A DNA stretch of 46,844 nt from Candidatus Omnitrophota bacterium. GTDB taxonomy: Bacteria; Omnitrophota; Gorgyraeia; Gygaellales; Profunditerraquicolaceae. Shown one piece after another: positions 24,525 to 32,642 of this stretch. The position numbers and the translations under genes are program-made. Each line of letters starts with the position of its first letter. The stretch's first letter is position 1. The DNA lies in assembly GCA_028712375.1 (NCBI GenBank), contig JAQTQG010000010.1, forward strand, positions 1 through 46,844. Direction: 5' to 3'. Below the pieces are notes generated by a model, which saw only the letters and a program-made list of their open reading frames with translations, had not been told where the DNA came from and did no database searches.

Positions 24525-26146
24525 ATATTTTTATAAATATGTACTTTGGACTGAGCAATGTTTTCTTCTTGGGAAGGATCAAGATCGGGTTCTTCTTTGT
24601 CATCGGCAATAGAAGCGTCACTGGTAAATAAAATAGTTTTAACAAATTGGAATTTACTTTGATGTTGCTTGAAAGATTTATTCAATTCCCGCGCGTATGG
24701 CAGTAAATTTTCCGGAGGAATATCTTCAATAACAATAAAGTCCGGCCAAAGAACCAGCCTGTTATAGTCTATGATTTTGGGTTTGCCGGGAGTCAGGTAG
24801 AAGAAATCATCTTCGGACTGCAAGATCTTCATGGGGAGTTTTTTCGATATTTTTAAATATTTTAGAGGAGAATTGATTTTCCAATCCTGGGTAATCAGTA
24901 AAACCTTAATTTTCCTGCCTGAATGTTTGGCAGCCGGGTCATCGGCCACAGTTTTAATAATTTCTTGGGCTAAATCATAATAGCGGCTTTCGTCAACTAT
25001 GAAAAATAAGCCGCTTTCGCTGATTGATGAATTTTGAAGCCCGGGAAGGGAGTGTTCAAAATAACTCTCAAAGGCGGGAATACGGTTTCCGTATGAAATT
25101 ATGAAATATTGCAGAAGGCTAAATAGAATCAGGGCGGTAACTATCGTTTTCCTGAATTTCGGTAAAGAGAGGATAAAACCTGAAATTATTACCGCGATAC
25201 AGGGGAATATGGGCAAGATGAACCTGTCCTGTTTATTCGGAGATAACGAGAAGATTAGTAGCAGCAGGAGGGTTGCTATAATCAGTAGATAACGCTTTTG
25301 TTTGAACGCCCATAGGGCGCTGATTAAAAATAATAATGAAAAAACTGAAAGCAGCTGGCGGTCCAGAATGTTTTGTAGATAAAAATAAGGATTAGGATTA
25401 GACTGGCATTGCAGTAGATGAAAACTGTATAGGGGGTCTTTAAATGAAAAATCGATATAAAAGGTTGAGGCGATGGCCAGTCCGAGTATAAGCGTGAAGA
25501 CAAAGTTTCTTAATGTTGTTAAACTTTTTAAGTTTTCTTTTTGCAGGAAGAAATATGCCAGGGCGGGTATGAAAAAAATAAAATAAGCCTGCTTGGTCAG
25601 AGAACCTAGGCCGATAATTAATCCGGTAAGCAGGGCAAATTTCAGGCTTTTGAAATTATTCAGCAGGAAGAGATAATAGGTTAGGGTTACCATCGCCGTT
25701 AAAGAAAAATCCGTCATTAATACCCTGGAGAAGGCAAAGATAGTGGGAAACATGGATACTAAAAACGCACCAAGCAGCCCGGCTTTGTGGCTGTATAATT
25801 TCCTGCCGATTCCGTAGGTGGCGAATAGCAGGATAGTAAAATAAAGTAAATTAGACATAACCATGTTGACTTTATTAATTCCGAAACAAAGGGAAGCGCT
25901 GGCGGTTAGAAAAAACAGCGGGGGTTTAAAATCCCACATGAATATAGATTGCAGGGTGCTGAATAGCAGGCTCGGGTTTAATATAGCCCTGCCCAGGCTG
26001 TGGAAAATTTTGATAATATGCTCAAAATAACAGATTTGATCGGGATTCAGGCAGTGTTTGGTGTTAGCAAGGATGTAGTAATTGTTTAAGCCGTAGAATA
26101 CCAGCAGGGCCAGGATGAGAGTGAAGGTGGTTGCCTTATTTTTCAT
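24509..26146 (-). CDS. GT39 (ArnT/PMT-like) membrane glycosyltransferase
   Basis: 545 residues: about ten helices in the first 350 residues, then a periplasmic C-terminal domain. Family traits are the acidic loop after helix 1 (LNPDQICYFEH), FKPPLFFL, and SRVLMTDFSLTAMVTL. These enzymes take sugar from a polyprenyl-phosphate donor and act at the periplasmic face. It is the first gene of the minus-strand operon with the radical SAM and CDP-alcohol transferase genes, so a glycosylated lipid is one possible product. A paralogue lies at 35166. Confidence 0.8.
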   Translation of the reverse strand: MKNKATTFTLILALLVFYGLNNYYILANTKHCLNPDQICYFEHIIKIFHSLGRAILNPSLLFSTLQSIFMWDFKPPLFFLTASASLCFGINKVNMVMSNLLYFTILLFATYGIGRKLYSHKAGLLGAFLVSMFPTIFAFSRVLMTDFSLTAMVTLTYYLFLLNNFKSLKFALLTGLIIGLGSLTKQAYFIFFIPALAYFFLQKENLKSLTTLRNFVFTLILGLAIASTFYIDFSFKDPLYSFHLLQCQSNPNPYFYLQNILDRQLLSVFSLLFLISALWAFKQKRYLLIIATLLLLLIFSLSPNKQDRFILPIFPCIAVIISGFILSLPKFRKTIVTALILFSLLQYFIISYGNRIPAFESYFEHSLPGLQNSSISESGLFFIVDESRYYDLAQEIIKTVADDPAAKHSGRKIKVLLITQDWKINSPLKYLKISKKLPMKILQSEDDFFYLTPGKPKIIDYNRLVLWPDFIVIEDIPPENLLPYARELNKSFKQHQSKFQFVKTILFTSDASIADDKEEPDLDPSQEENIAQSKVHIYKNICLKN

Positions 26147-26492
26147 ATAACCTAGCTTAATGTTGTCTGATTAAATTAAAGGTAAATAGCACTATAGATC
26201 TAAGCATAGTTAACCAAAGGCCATGATCGTAAGCTTTGCTACAAGTTGAATTAAAAAATAAGATGTAGCGGCTACAATGTATTTTTAAGGATTTTTAATA
26301 GTAGGCTCTATCCCCGTTTGTATTGTAAGAATAATACCATAGAATAATTTAATTAACAATGAGATTTATAGCTTAGCGGTTACTCTATAAAAGGCGGGTT
26401 TATCATAAGCATATGATAGCGGGCGGACCGTTTTGGTTGATAAAATAAGTGTTTCCACGGTTGCCGGTTTTTACAAAGCAGTATTTTCCATA
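26147..26492. other. 346-nt intergenic region, divergent promoter area
   Basis: It separates the minus-strand GT39 operon from tRNA-Lys. I see only weak inverted repeats (TGTAGC-G-GCTACA near 26266, and ATCATA-AGC-ATATGAT near 26404) and no ORF with a ribosome site. The GT39 promoter must lie here but has no clear -35/-10 pair. Confidence 0.4.
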
Positions 26493-26521
26493 TTGCAAAT
26501 TTAATATTTTTAGGGTAGAAT
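26493..26521 (+). promoter_or_regulatory. tRNA-Lys promoter
   Basis: TTGCAA (26493-26498), 17-nt spacer, TAGAAT (26516-26521); the expected transcription start is about 10 nt before the tRNA. Confidence 0.7.
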
Positions 26522-26538
26522 AATTAAACTAAAATTCC

Positions 26539-26611
26539 GGGCCATTAGCTCAGTTGGTAGAGCAGGACACTCTTAATGTCAAGGTCGTTGGTTCGATCCC
26601 AACATGGCTCA
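26539..26611 (+). tRNA. tRNA-Lys (anticodon CUU)
   Basis: 73 nt. Acceptor GGGCCAT pairs with ATGGCTC (one G.T), with discriminator A. The D-arm is GCTCAGTTGGTAGAGC, the anticodon loop CTCTTAA gives CTT, and the T-arm is GTTGG-TTCGATC-CCAAC. CCA is not encoded. It stands alone, upstream of serS. Confidence 0.95.
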
Positions 26612-26643
26612 TTTAACCTTCCTAAAATCCGCACTATATCTTA

Positions 26644-26672
26644 TTGAAAGAATTAAAATCTAAAGGTATAAT
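26644..26672 (+). promoter_or_regulatory. serS promoter
   Basis: TTGAAA (26644-26649), 17-nt spacer, TATAAT (26667-26672). The remaining 70 nt to the serS ATG show no T-box-like structure. Confidence 0.7.
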
Positions 26673-26745
26673 GATGTCATTGTTTTTGTAGCTAATATAT
26701 ACACAGAGTAGGCAATTACGCTTTTCCGGCAAAAAAAGAGGCAAA

Positions 26746-28014
26746 ATGCTAGATATACGGTTCATAAAAGAAAATCAGGATTTAATAAAGCAAGGGATTA
26801 AGAATCGCGCTTTGAAGATCGATATCGATAATCTTATTGAGATCGACGATGCGCGGCGTAAGGCTTTGAGCGAGTTTGAAGAATTAGCCTCGCAGCGCAA
26901 TAAAGCCAATGATGAGATAAGCGTTTTGCTTAAAGAGAAGAAAGACGCTAAAGCCAAAATTGCTTCCATGAAGGATATCTCCAGGCGGATTGGTGAACTG
27001 GAGGCGCAGATAAAAGAGCAGGACGCGGAATTAAATAAACTGCTCTTGGCTATTCCTAATGTTCCGCATGCAACTTTGCCGGTGGGGGATGTTTCAGCCA
27101 ATAAGGTGGTGCGCAGTTGGGGCGAGGCGAAAAAATTTAGTTTTAAACCTCTTAGCCATATCGAGATCTGTCAGAACCTGGATATTGTAGATTTTAACCG
27201 GGCAACTAAGATTACCGGCTCGAACTTTATTCTTTTTAAAGGGTGGGGGGCAAAATTAGAGCGCGCGCTGATTAACTTTATGCTGGATCTGCATACTAAT
27301 AAGCATGGTTATACCGAGATTTTTCCGCCTTTTCTGGTTAATCGCGCTTCCATGCTGGGGACCGGCCAGCTTCCCAAGTTGGAAGAAGATATGTATAAGC
27401 TAAAAGATGATGATTTGTATCTTATTCCTACTGCGGAAGTGCCGGTAACTAATATGTTCCGCGATGAGATACTGGAAGAAGATAAGCTTCCTATCTATTA
27501 TACCGCTTATACGGCATGCTTTAGAAGAGAGGCGGGTTCTTACGGAAAAGATACGAAAGGTTTAGTCCGCGTGCATGAATTTGATAAAATAGAGATGGTT
27601 AAATTTGTAAAGCCCGAAGATTCTTTTGACGAGTTGGAGAAGCTGGTAGTGAATGCTGAAGAGGTTCTGCAGCTTTTAGAATTGCCTTATCGGGTGGTTA
27701 TGCTGGCGACGCAGGATTTAAGTTTTTCCGCCAGCAAATGCTATGATTTGGAGGCTTATGTTTCCGGAGCTGATAAATGGCTTGAGGTGTCCAGCTGCAG
27801 TAATTTTGAAAGTTTCCAGGCGCGCCGGGCCAATATTAGATTCCGCCGCAAAGAAGGCAAGAAAGTTGAATTTGTGCATACTTTGAATGGCTCAGGCGTT
27901 GCTTTAGCCCGCACCGTGGTAGCGATATTGGAAAATTACCAACAGGAGGATGGTTCAGTGCTGATTCCCAAAGCACTTCAACCATATTTAAATGGCCAAG
28001 AAAGAATTACCTGA
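26746..28014 (+). CDS. serS: seryl-tRNA synthetase
   Basis: 422 residues, normal length. The N-terminal antiparallel coiled-coil arm (about 30-100) grips the long variable arm of tRNA-Ser. The class II core shows motif 2 ([21 protein letters not shown]) and motif 3 ([20 protein letters not shown]), plus the serine-pocket segment [15 protein letters not shown] precedes ATG 26746. The gene is followed within 1.4 kb by three tRNA-Ser genes, an unusual grouping of enzyme and substrates. It overlaps the next gene by 23 nt. Confidence 0.97.
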   Translation: MLDIRFIKENQDLIKQGIKNRALKIDIDNLIEIDDARRKALSEFEELASQRNKANDEISVLLKEKKDAKAKIASMKDISRRIGELEAQIKEQDAELNKLLLAIPNVPHATLPVGDVSANKVVRSWGEAKKFSFKPLSHIEICQNLDIVDFNRATKITGSNFILFKGWGAKLERALINFMLDLHTNKHGYTEIFPPFLVNRASMLGTGQLPKLEEDMYKLKDDDLYLIPTAEVPVTNMFRDEILEEDKLPIYYTAYTACFRREAGSYGKDTKGLVRVHEFDKIEMVKFVKPEDSFDELEKLVVNAEEVLQLLELPYRVVMLATQDLSFSASKCYDLEAYVSGADKWLEVSSCSNFESFQARRANIRFRRKEGKKVEFVHTLNGSGVALARTVVAILENYQQEDGSVLIPKALQPYLNGQERIT

Positions 28015-28705
28015 AAAACTGCCTGCGTTAAAAGGTAAAGAAAAGCCCGTTCCAAATGAAGCCGGTGGGCTTTCCGGGGATTTTTCCAGCAAGATTTCCG
28101 GGTTATCCAGCAAGATTTTCGGGATAATTAAATTTATCCTGGCGGTGATCATACTGCCGATGGTCTATTCATCTGTTATGTCTTTTATCAATGAATTTAC
28201 CCAGGTTGATAAAGGGTTGCAGCAAGCTTTTTATAACGGCATAATTAGTTTCCTGGCAATCTACTTGTTTGTCTGGGAGCCGGCGTTAATTTATAATAAA
28301 GGGCATAAGCTGTTGGAAATTACGTTTAGTTTTTTTAAGCCAATGGTTAATGTCGCCCCGTTTCTTTTGCCGATATACACAATTGTAATCTTTGTTCTTT
28401 ATGGTTTATTAGCGCTTGGTATCCATTCAGGCTGGTTGATCGAATATGCGCTTTTTCTGATTGGTTTTAGCACTATTTTACATTTGACCTTTTCCGCTAA
28501 AGCCATTCGTTCGAAAAAAGGGGATTTTCTGAAAGCAAATTACATTTTTGGGTTTTCATTCATTTTTATTACTAACCTGGCTTTGTTAGCTTTCGGGTTT
28601 AGTTTTATGTTTGAAAAATTTTCATTCGTAAATTTCTGCAATATTTCTTTTACGATATTTCAAAATATATTTATTTCGGTTTTTAAGCAGCTTTTTATAT
28701 TTTAG
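27992..28705 (+). CDS. polytopic membrane protein of unknown function
   Basis: 237 residues. A polar, charged N-terminus of about 40 residues ([17 protein letters not shown]) precedes five or six hydrophobic helices. I do not recognise a family. The start overlaps serS by 23 nt, so expression is probably tied to serS. It ends five nt before the truncated tRNA-Ser. Confidence 0.65.
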   Translation: MAKKELPEKLPALKGKEKPVPNEAGGLSGDFSSKISGLSSKIFGIIKFILAVIILPMVYSSVMSFINEFTQVDKGLQQAFYNGIISFLAIYLFVWEPALIYNKGHKLLEITFSFFKPMVNVAPFLLPIYTIVIFVLYGLLALGIHSGWLIEYALFLIGFSTILHLTFSAKAIRSKKGDFLKANYIFGFSFIFITNLALLAFGFSFMFEKFSFVNFCNISFTIFQNIFISVFKQLFIF

Positions 28706-28710
28706 GTAGA

Positions 28711-28789
28711 GGTGGGGTGGCAGAGTGGTCTAATGCGGCGGTCTTGCCCGCCACAAATCGTGGCGGGTCCGCCTCCGGCGGAAAAACCG
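28711..28789 (+). pseudogene. truncated tRNA-Ser(UGA) 5' part with a hairpin insert
   Basis: 28711-28746 is identical to the first 36 nt of the intact tRNA-Ser(UGA) at 29056, ending inside the anticodon (TG of TGA). A 35-36-nt hairpin-rich insert follows (28747-28782). Then AAAACCG (28783-28789) continues the tRNA sequence through the 3' anticodon stem. After that it diverges, 8 nt before the GIY-YIG start codon. It cannot form a tRNA. Confidence 0.85.
28747..28781. repeat. double-palindrome insert in the tRNA-Ser remnant
   Basis: CCCGCCAC-aaatc-GTGGCGGG (28747-28767) is followed by TCCGCC-tcc-GGCGGA. The first 14 nt match the minus strand at 5055-5068. It behaves like a small mobile palindrome placed in the anticodon loop of the tRNA copy. 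Confidence 0.75.
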
Positions 28790-28797
28790 GCTTATAA

Positions 28798-29043
28798 ATG
28801 AATTGGGTTTATGTTTTAAAAAGTAAAAAAGATGGCGATTTATATATAGGCAGCACTTCGGATTTAGAGAAACGTTTACATTGTCATAATGGCGGAAAAG
28901 TAAGGTCGACTAAAGCGAGGAAGCCACTGACGATTGTTTATAAAGAACAGCATAGTAATGTTTCAGACGCAAGAAAGCGTGAAAATTTTCTCAAGAGCGG
29001 ACAGGGGAGAAAATTACTTAAAGACCTGATTAAAGATAGTTAA
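28798..29043 (+). CDS. small GIY-YIG nuclease (UPF0213/YhbQ-like)
   Basis: 81 residues, one complete GIY-YIG domain: VYVLKS (GIY equivalent) and LYIGSTSDLEKRLHCHNGG, with the catalytic Arg of the EKRL segment, and the metal-binding Glu in ARKRENFLKSGQGRKLL. It is the size of the stand-alone UPF0213 family, whose natural function is poorly defined. It lies between a truncated and an intact tRNA-Ser gene, the layout expected of a cassette that entered a tRNA gene. There is no obvious Shine-Dalgarno; the palindromic insert lies just upstream. Confidence 0.9.
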   Translation: MNWVYVLKSKKDGDLYIGSTSDLEKRLHCHNGGKVRSTKARKPLTIVYKEQHSNVSDARKRENFLKSGQGRKLLKDLIKDS

Positions 29044-29055
29044 AGTGTTTAATCT

Positions 29056-29142
29056 GGTGGGGTGGCAGAGTGGTCTAATGCGGCGGTCTTGAAAACCGTT
29101 GTGGGCGTAAGTCCACCCAGAGTTCGAATCTCTGCCCCACCG
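29056..29142 (+). tRNA. tRNA-Ser (anticodon UGA)
   Basis: 87 nt. Acceptor GGTGGGG/CCCCACC with discriminator G, anticodon loop CTTGAAA (TGA), a long variable arm (GTGGGCGTAAGTCCAC) and T-arm CAGAG-TTCGAAT-CTCTG. CCA is not encoded. Its first 36 nt are duplicated at 28711. Confidence 0.96.
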
Positions 29143-29153
29143 AATACAAGTTT

Positions 29154-29241
29154 GGAGGCGTCGCATAGCTGGTTGAGTGCACCGGTTTCGAAAACCGGAA
29201 TGGTCGTAAGGCCATCGGGGGTTCGAATCCTCCCGCCTCCG
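29154..29241 (+). tRNA. tRNA-Ser (anticodon CGA)
   Basis: 88 nt. Acceptor GGAGGCG/CGCCTCC with discriminator G, anticodon stem-loop CCGGT-TTCGAAA-ACCGG (CGA) and long variable arm ATGGTCGTAAGGCCAT. It starts 11 nt after tRNA-Ser(UGA). Confidence 0.96.
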
Positions 29242-29274
29242 TAAATTTAGTTATTTAAATTTGATTATAGATCT

Positions 29275-29359
29275 GGAGAGGTGGCTGAGCGGTCTAAGGC
29301 GCACGCCTGGAAAGCGTGTGAGCTGAAAGGCTCCCAGGGTTCGAATCCCTGCCTCTCCG
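29275..29359 (+). tRNA. tRNA-Ser (anticodon GGA)
   Basis: 85 nt. Acceptor GGAGAGG/CCTCTCC with discriminator G, anticodon stem-loop CACGC-CTGGAAA-GCGTG (GGA), and a long variable arm. It is the third tRNA-Ser of the cluster, followed by a terminator at 29411. Confidence 0.96.
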
Positions 29360-29410
29360 ATATACTTTTTAAAGCGAAAATTGTAACAAGTATGAAGAGG
29401 GGTGTTTATG

Positions 29411-29452
29411 ACGCAACTTATTGATAAAGCAATAGGTTGCGTTTTGTTTTTT
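29411..29452 (+). terminator. rho-independent terminator of the tRNA-Ser cluster
   Basis: ACGCAAC-t-TATTG-ataaag-CAATA-g-GTTGCGT, then TTTGTTTTTT. The 12 paired bases and T tract are clear. Confidence 0.88.
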
Positions 29453-29765
29453 GTATACTTTTGATTGTTTCCAATACGTGTATGTTTCTGTTAAAATTGC
29501 ATACCTAAAGGAGCAAGGTTATCTAGCCTCTTGCTATAATAACGCTTAGAAAAGGAGGTTACTGCCCCTTTGAATTAATTTTCTATCTTTGTAAATCATT
29601 GCTTCGCAGCATACTCCGTTAATTGATACAAACTGGATTTTCATTATGCCTGAATTATTCTCTTGAGAATATAGCCGGCTCAATGGTAAATTAATTATTA
29701 TAGTGGTATAATAAAAATATACGGTATTTTATCAATTTAACCAAAATCAGGGGTTATTGTTCATC
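29453..29765. other. 313-nt leader region before the antiporter gene
   Basis: No ORF. Two segments can fold (AGCAAGG...CCTCTTGCT near 29512-29535; AAAAGG...CCCCTTT near 29550-29573), and TATAAT occurs at 29707. It does not match the c-di-AMP riboswitch consensus that I know. A structured leader is possible but not shown. Confidence 0.35.
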
Positions 29766-31232
29766 ATGGCATTTGAGATTATTCTGTTATGGTTTGCAGT
29801 TTTAATGTTTGTTAGTGTTTTAGCGAGCAAGCTTTCTGGTAGATTCGCTGTGCCTGTTTTGCTGGTATTTCTGGCAATAGGAATACTCGCAGGTTCCGAA
29901 GGGATAGGAAGGATTTATTTTGACAATGCTCCTTTAGCAAGGTCTATAGGTATTATAGCTCTTATTTTTATTATTTTTTCCGGGGGCCTGGATACAAATT
30001 GGGGTGATACAAAATCAGTTATTTGGCCAGGCATAATTCTTTCAACCTTGGGCGTATTGTTTACAGCAATTATTATGGGATTTTTTGCTGTTTTAGTTTT
30101 AAAATTTACTGTTTTTGAAGGGATGCTTCTTGGGTCAATAGTCTCCTCAACAGATGCCGCAGCTGTTTTCGCTATTTTGAGGTCAAAACGCATTAACTTA
30201 AAAAAGCCCCTTGAACCGCTACTTGAGTTTGAATCCGGCAGCAATGACCCCATGGCCGTTTTTCTTACACTTGGTTTTATCAGCATACTGACCGTAAAGA
30301 ATATGCCTGTTTTGTCTTTGGTTCCAAGATTTGTTCTAGATATGGGGATAGGGGCTTTAGCCGGGTATATTATGTCAAGGCTTATCGTGTTTTTTATTAG
30401 ACGGCTAAAATTAGATTATGAAGGTCTTTATCCTGTAATAACCATCTCGCTGGTTCTTTTTACCTACACCGTGGCTGTTCTCTTAAAAGGAAACGGAATC
30501 CTCGCGGTGTATATCGCAGGTTTAGGATTAGGAAAAGCGGATTTTCAGCACAAAAGAAGCATTATGAAATTCCATGACGGATTGGCTTGGATTTGCCAGA
30601 TTATAATGTTTGTAACCTTAGGGCTGTTGGTTTTTCCTTCCCACCTGGCTCCGTTGATGGGGGCCGGGTTATTGCTCACTTTACTTCTTATGATTGTGGC
30701 CCGGCCGATAAGTGTATTTTTGTGTTTATTGCCATTCGGAATAAGCTTGCGGAAAAAAACCATGATTTCCTGGGTTGGCTTAAGGGGGGCGGTCCCGATT
30801 ATTTTGGCAACCTTTCCGTATATGGCAGGCATAGCCCAGGCAGACGTTTATTTTAACATTGTATTTTTTGTTGTTATTGCTTCGGTATTTATCCAGGGAA
30901 CTTCAATTCCCGCAGTTTCGAAGCTATTAAAACTAGACCTGCCAATGGGGAATAAAAAGAATTATCCGATAGAATTCGAAAAAACAGCAGCTATTGACGC
31001 AGAGATGACAGATCTGATAGTTCCTTATAATTCTGTTGCAGATGGCAAGATGATCCGTAATTTAGATGTTCCGGAAAGATGCCTTATTGTGCTTATTTCC
31101 CGAAACGATATTTTTATTATTCCGTCGGGAAATTCAGTTATAGGGGGAGGGGATGTGCTGTTGGTGCTTGCGAACAAACCGGATCTTTCTATTTTACGCC
31201 AGAGAATAACTCGTCTTAAAGAAGAAGAATGA
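29766..31232 (+). CDS. K+/H+ or Na+/H+ antiporter, NhaP2/CvrA-like (CPA1)
   Basis: 488 residues from ATG 29766; TTG 29757 is only 3 nt from the AGGGG site. Twelve to thirteen helices cover about 1-385, with the CPA motifs IFSGGLDTNW, GSIVSSTDAAAVFAIL and LLEFESGSNDPMAVFL, where the Asp residues of STD and ND carry ions. SWVGLRGAVPIILATFP is also typical. The C-terminal cytoplasmic RCK_C/TrkA-C-like domain (about 400-488, PYNSVADGKMIRNLDVPE) points to the NhaP2 subtype that regulates potassium. It is a single gene. Confidence 0.9.
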   Translation: MAFEIILLWFAVLMFVSVLASKLSGRFAVPVLLVFLAIGILAGSEGIGRIYFDNAPLARSIGIIALIFIIFSGGLDTNWGDTKSVIWPGIILSTLGVLFTAIIMGFFAVLVLKFTVFEGMLLGSIVSSTDAAAVFAILRSKRINLKKPLEPLLEFESGSNDPMAVFLTLGFISILTVKNMPVLSLVPRFVLDMGIGALAGYIMSRLIVFFIRRLKLDYEGLYPVITISLVLFTYTVAVLLKGNGILAVYIAGLGLGKADFQHKRSIMKFHDGLAWICQIIMFVTLGLLVFPSHLAPLMGAGLLLTLLLMIVARPISVFLCLLPFGISLRKKTMISWVGLRGAVPIILATFPYMAGIAQADVYFNIVFFVVIASVFIQGTSIPAVSKLLKLDLPMGNKKNYPIEFEKTAAIDAEMTDLIVPYNSVADGKMIRNLDVPERCLIVLISRNDIFIIPSGNSVIGGGDVLLVLANKPDLSILRQRITRLKEEE

Positions 31233-31540
31233 TGCCGTGTATTTAATATATATGCGCCTATCCGGCATAAAAACAGATTAAGTAAATCAAGCAGCTATGC
31301 TTAAAAGTTACTCTTGCAATAAAAAGCAGATTGCTGTAGCATATTGATATACCGACGGAAGATATAATTATACAGGCAAATTTTCTGCCTCTGCGAAAAA
31401 TTCCCGCAGGAGGCGTATGATTATTCAGGCAACTGTTTTTCATCTAACAAATTATTAACTATTTCGTAATTTATGTTAAAATATTAATCAAAGGTTTGAG
31501 AAGGATATAATATTGATAGCAGATTGGACAATTTATTAAA
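31233..31540. other. 308-nt intergenic region with a repeated 48-nt block
   Basis: It holds block A of the repeated element (31313-31360, listed separately) and, just after it, two small inverted repeats (AGGCA-aattttc-TGCCT and CTGCG...CGCAG, about 31373-31405). A TATAAT at 31506 may serve the PilZ gene. There is no supported ORF. Confidence 0.45.
31313..31360. repeat. conserved intergenic block, copy A
   Basis: 41 of 48 nt match copy B at 32519-32566. The core CATATTGATATACCGACGGAA (31340-31360) differs from copy B at one base. TTGCAA and TAGCAT, spaced by 17 nt, could be a -35/-10 pair. It lies 180 nt before the PilZ gene. Confidence 0.7.
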
Positions 31541-31921
31541 ATGCCCGATAAAAGAGCTTTCCGCAGATTTAGCCTGGAAAATAATATTTTTTTAAAATTC
31601 GAAAACGACCCTGCGAAAATAATTGATTGTAAATTATTGGATATCAGTTTTGGAGGGGCGAGTATTTTTTTAAAAGAAAATATTAATCTGGATACTATGC
31701 TTCAGTGTATCGCCCAGTTTGATTATCCTGTTTCCGTAGAGCGGAATTTAATCGGAAAGTGCAGAGTGGTTAGTGTTAAGAAGCATAGATTATATGCTCA
31801 GGACGGTTTTAGGATCGGGGTGGAGTTTGTAGAGGTAGATAAGGACATTTTGATTGAAACTATTACCCGCATTGAAGCGATAGTTTTAGATCAGATAAGA
31901 AAGAAAAGGCAAATATCTTAA
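31541..31921 (+). CDS. PilZ-domain protein (c-di-GMP receptor type)
   Basis: 126 residues, a single PilZ domain. The N-terminal KRAFRRFSLE supplies R-x3-R (Arg5, Arg9), and LLDISFGGASIFL supplies D-x-S-x-x-G. Both c-di-GMP contact motifs are therefore intact. The end, GFRIGVEFVEVDKD, is typical. No other domain is fused, so it must act through a partner. Neighbours are envelope genes. A weak hairpin follows at 31929-31963. Confidence 0.88.
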   Translation: MPDKRAFRRFSLENNIFLKFENDPAKIIDCKLLDISFGGASIFLKENINLDTMLQCIAQFDYPVSVERNLIGKCRVVSVKKHRLYAQDGFRIGVEFVEVDKDILIETITRIEAIVLDQIRKKRQIS

Positions 31922-32010
31922 GAAACCCCCGGTCATTTTAAAATAAAAAGTAAATTTTACCGGCATTTCTTAATATGGGGCGTTCCTATAACCATTAACA
32001 CTACAAAAAA

Positions 32011-32364
32011 ATGAAAAAAATCATTCTTTTATTATTTATCCTAATGTCAGTTTGTTCTACCGGGTTAGCGGAAAGGCAGACATTTAAACAAGAGATTCTG
32101 CAATCGCAAGCCTTTAAAGGCCAGGTGGATTCAATTATTCTGCCGGATCCTGTCAGAGGGATTAAGCACCAAATTATTGTTATCAACAGCCTGGGCAAGA
32201 AAATGATTTTCGTTTTAACTTCTGGCCTTGGTGTTTATGGCCCGGACTGGGAAGTGTTGAACCTGAAAAAAATTAAACCCGGGGATAAAGTACTTGTTGA
32301 GTATACCACCGCCAATAAAGACAATTTTAACCGGGCAATATCCATTATGATAATGCCCGGTTAA
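32011..32364 (+). CDS. small exported protein of unknown function
   Basis: 117 residues with a Sec signal peptide (about 1-20, ending GLAE). The rest is beta-rich, with GQVDSIILPDPVRGIKHQI and KKIKPGDKVLVEYTTANKD, which looks like a small OB- or beta-barrel-type fold similar to DUF5666-like proteins. No catalytic motif is seen. It is followed by a good terminator at 32406. Confidence 0.6.
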   Translation: MKKIILLLFILMSVCSTGLAERQTFKQEILQSQAFKGQVDSIILPDPVRGIKHQIIVINSLGKKMIFVLTSGLGVYGPDWEVLNLKKIKPGDKVLVEYTTANKDNFNRAISIMIMPG

Positions 32365-32405
32365 AAAATAAGCTTTAACCGGATGAAATCGGAGTAGTTA
32401 ATTGC

Positions 32406-32435
32406 AGGCTAAATTTAACCGTTTAGCCTCTTTTT
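32406..32435 (+). terminator. rho-independent terminator
   Basis: AGGCTAAA-tttaaccg-TTTAGCCT followed by CTTTTT. A second hairpin (CCGGTTAAA/TTTAACCGG, 32357-32382) overlaps the stop codon of the upstream gene but lacks a T tract. Confidence 0.75.
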
Positions 32436-32518
32436 ATTTGTACCTGGGGAGGCGTTATTTGCTTAAGAAACCATGGGAAAAGCAGTATCATCGGGGCAGT
32501 GTTTAAATTTTAATTAAT

Positions 32519-32566
32519 CTTGTAATAAATAACGGATTGTTGTAACATATTGATATATCGACGGAA
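32519..32566. repeat. conserved intergenic block, copy B
   Basis: Matches copy A at 31313-31360 over 41 of 48 nt. TTGTAA and TAACAT are spaced by 17 nt. A short GC hairpin (CAGC...GCTG) follows. It lies 77 nt before the M15 peptidase gene. Confidence 0.7.
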
Positions 32567-32642
32567 AGGTAGATTTATCCAGCAGGCTGCCGGCTGTTTA
32601 CTTTTTTAATAGACTTATAAAAAAATTTCTTCTGCCTACAAG

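Noticed and set aside
26612-26745. T-box leader before serS
   Set aside because: The leader after the promoter is about 66 nt, with no T-box sequence or terminator.
29062-29244. 60-residue reading frame across tRNA-Ser(UGA) and tRNA-Ser(CGA)
   Set aside because: It runs through two clear tRNA genes; the open frame is a by-product of tRNA sequence.
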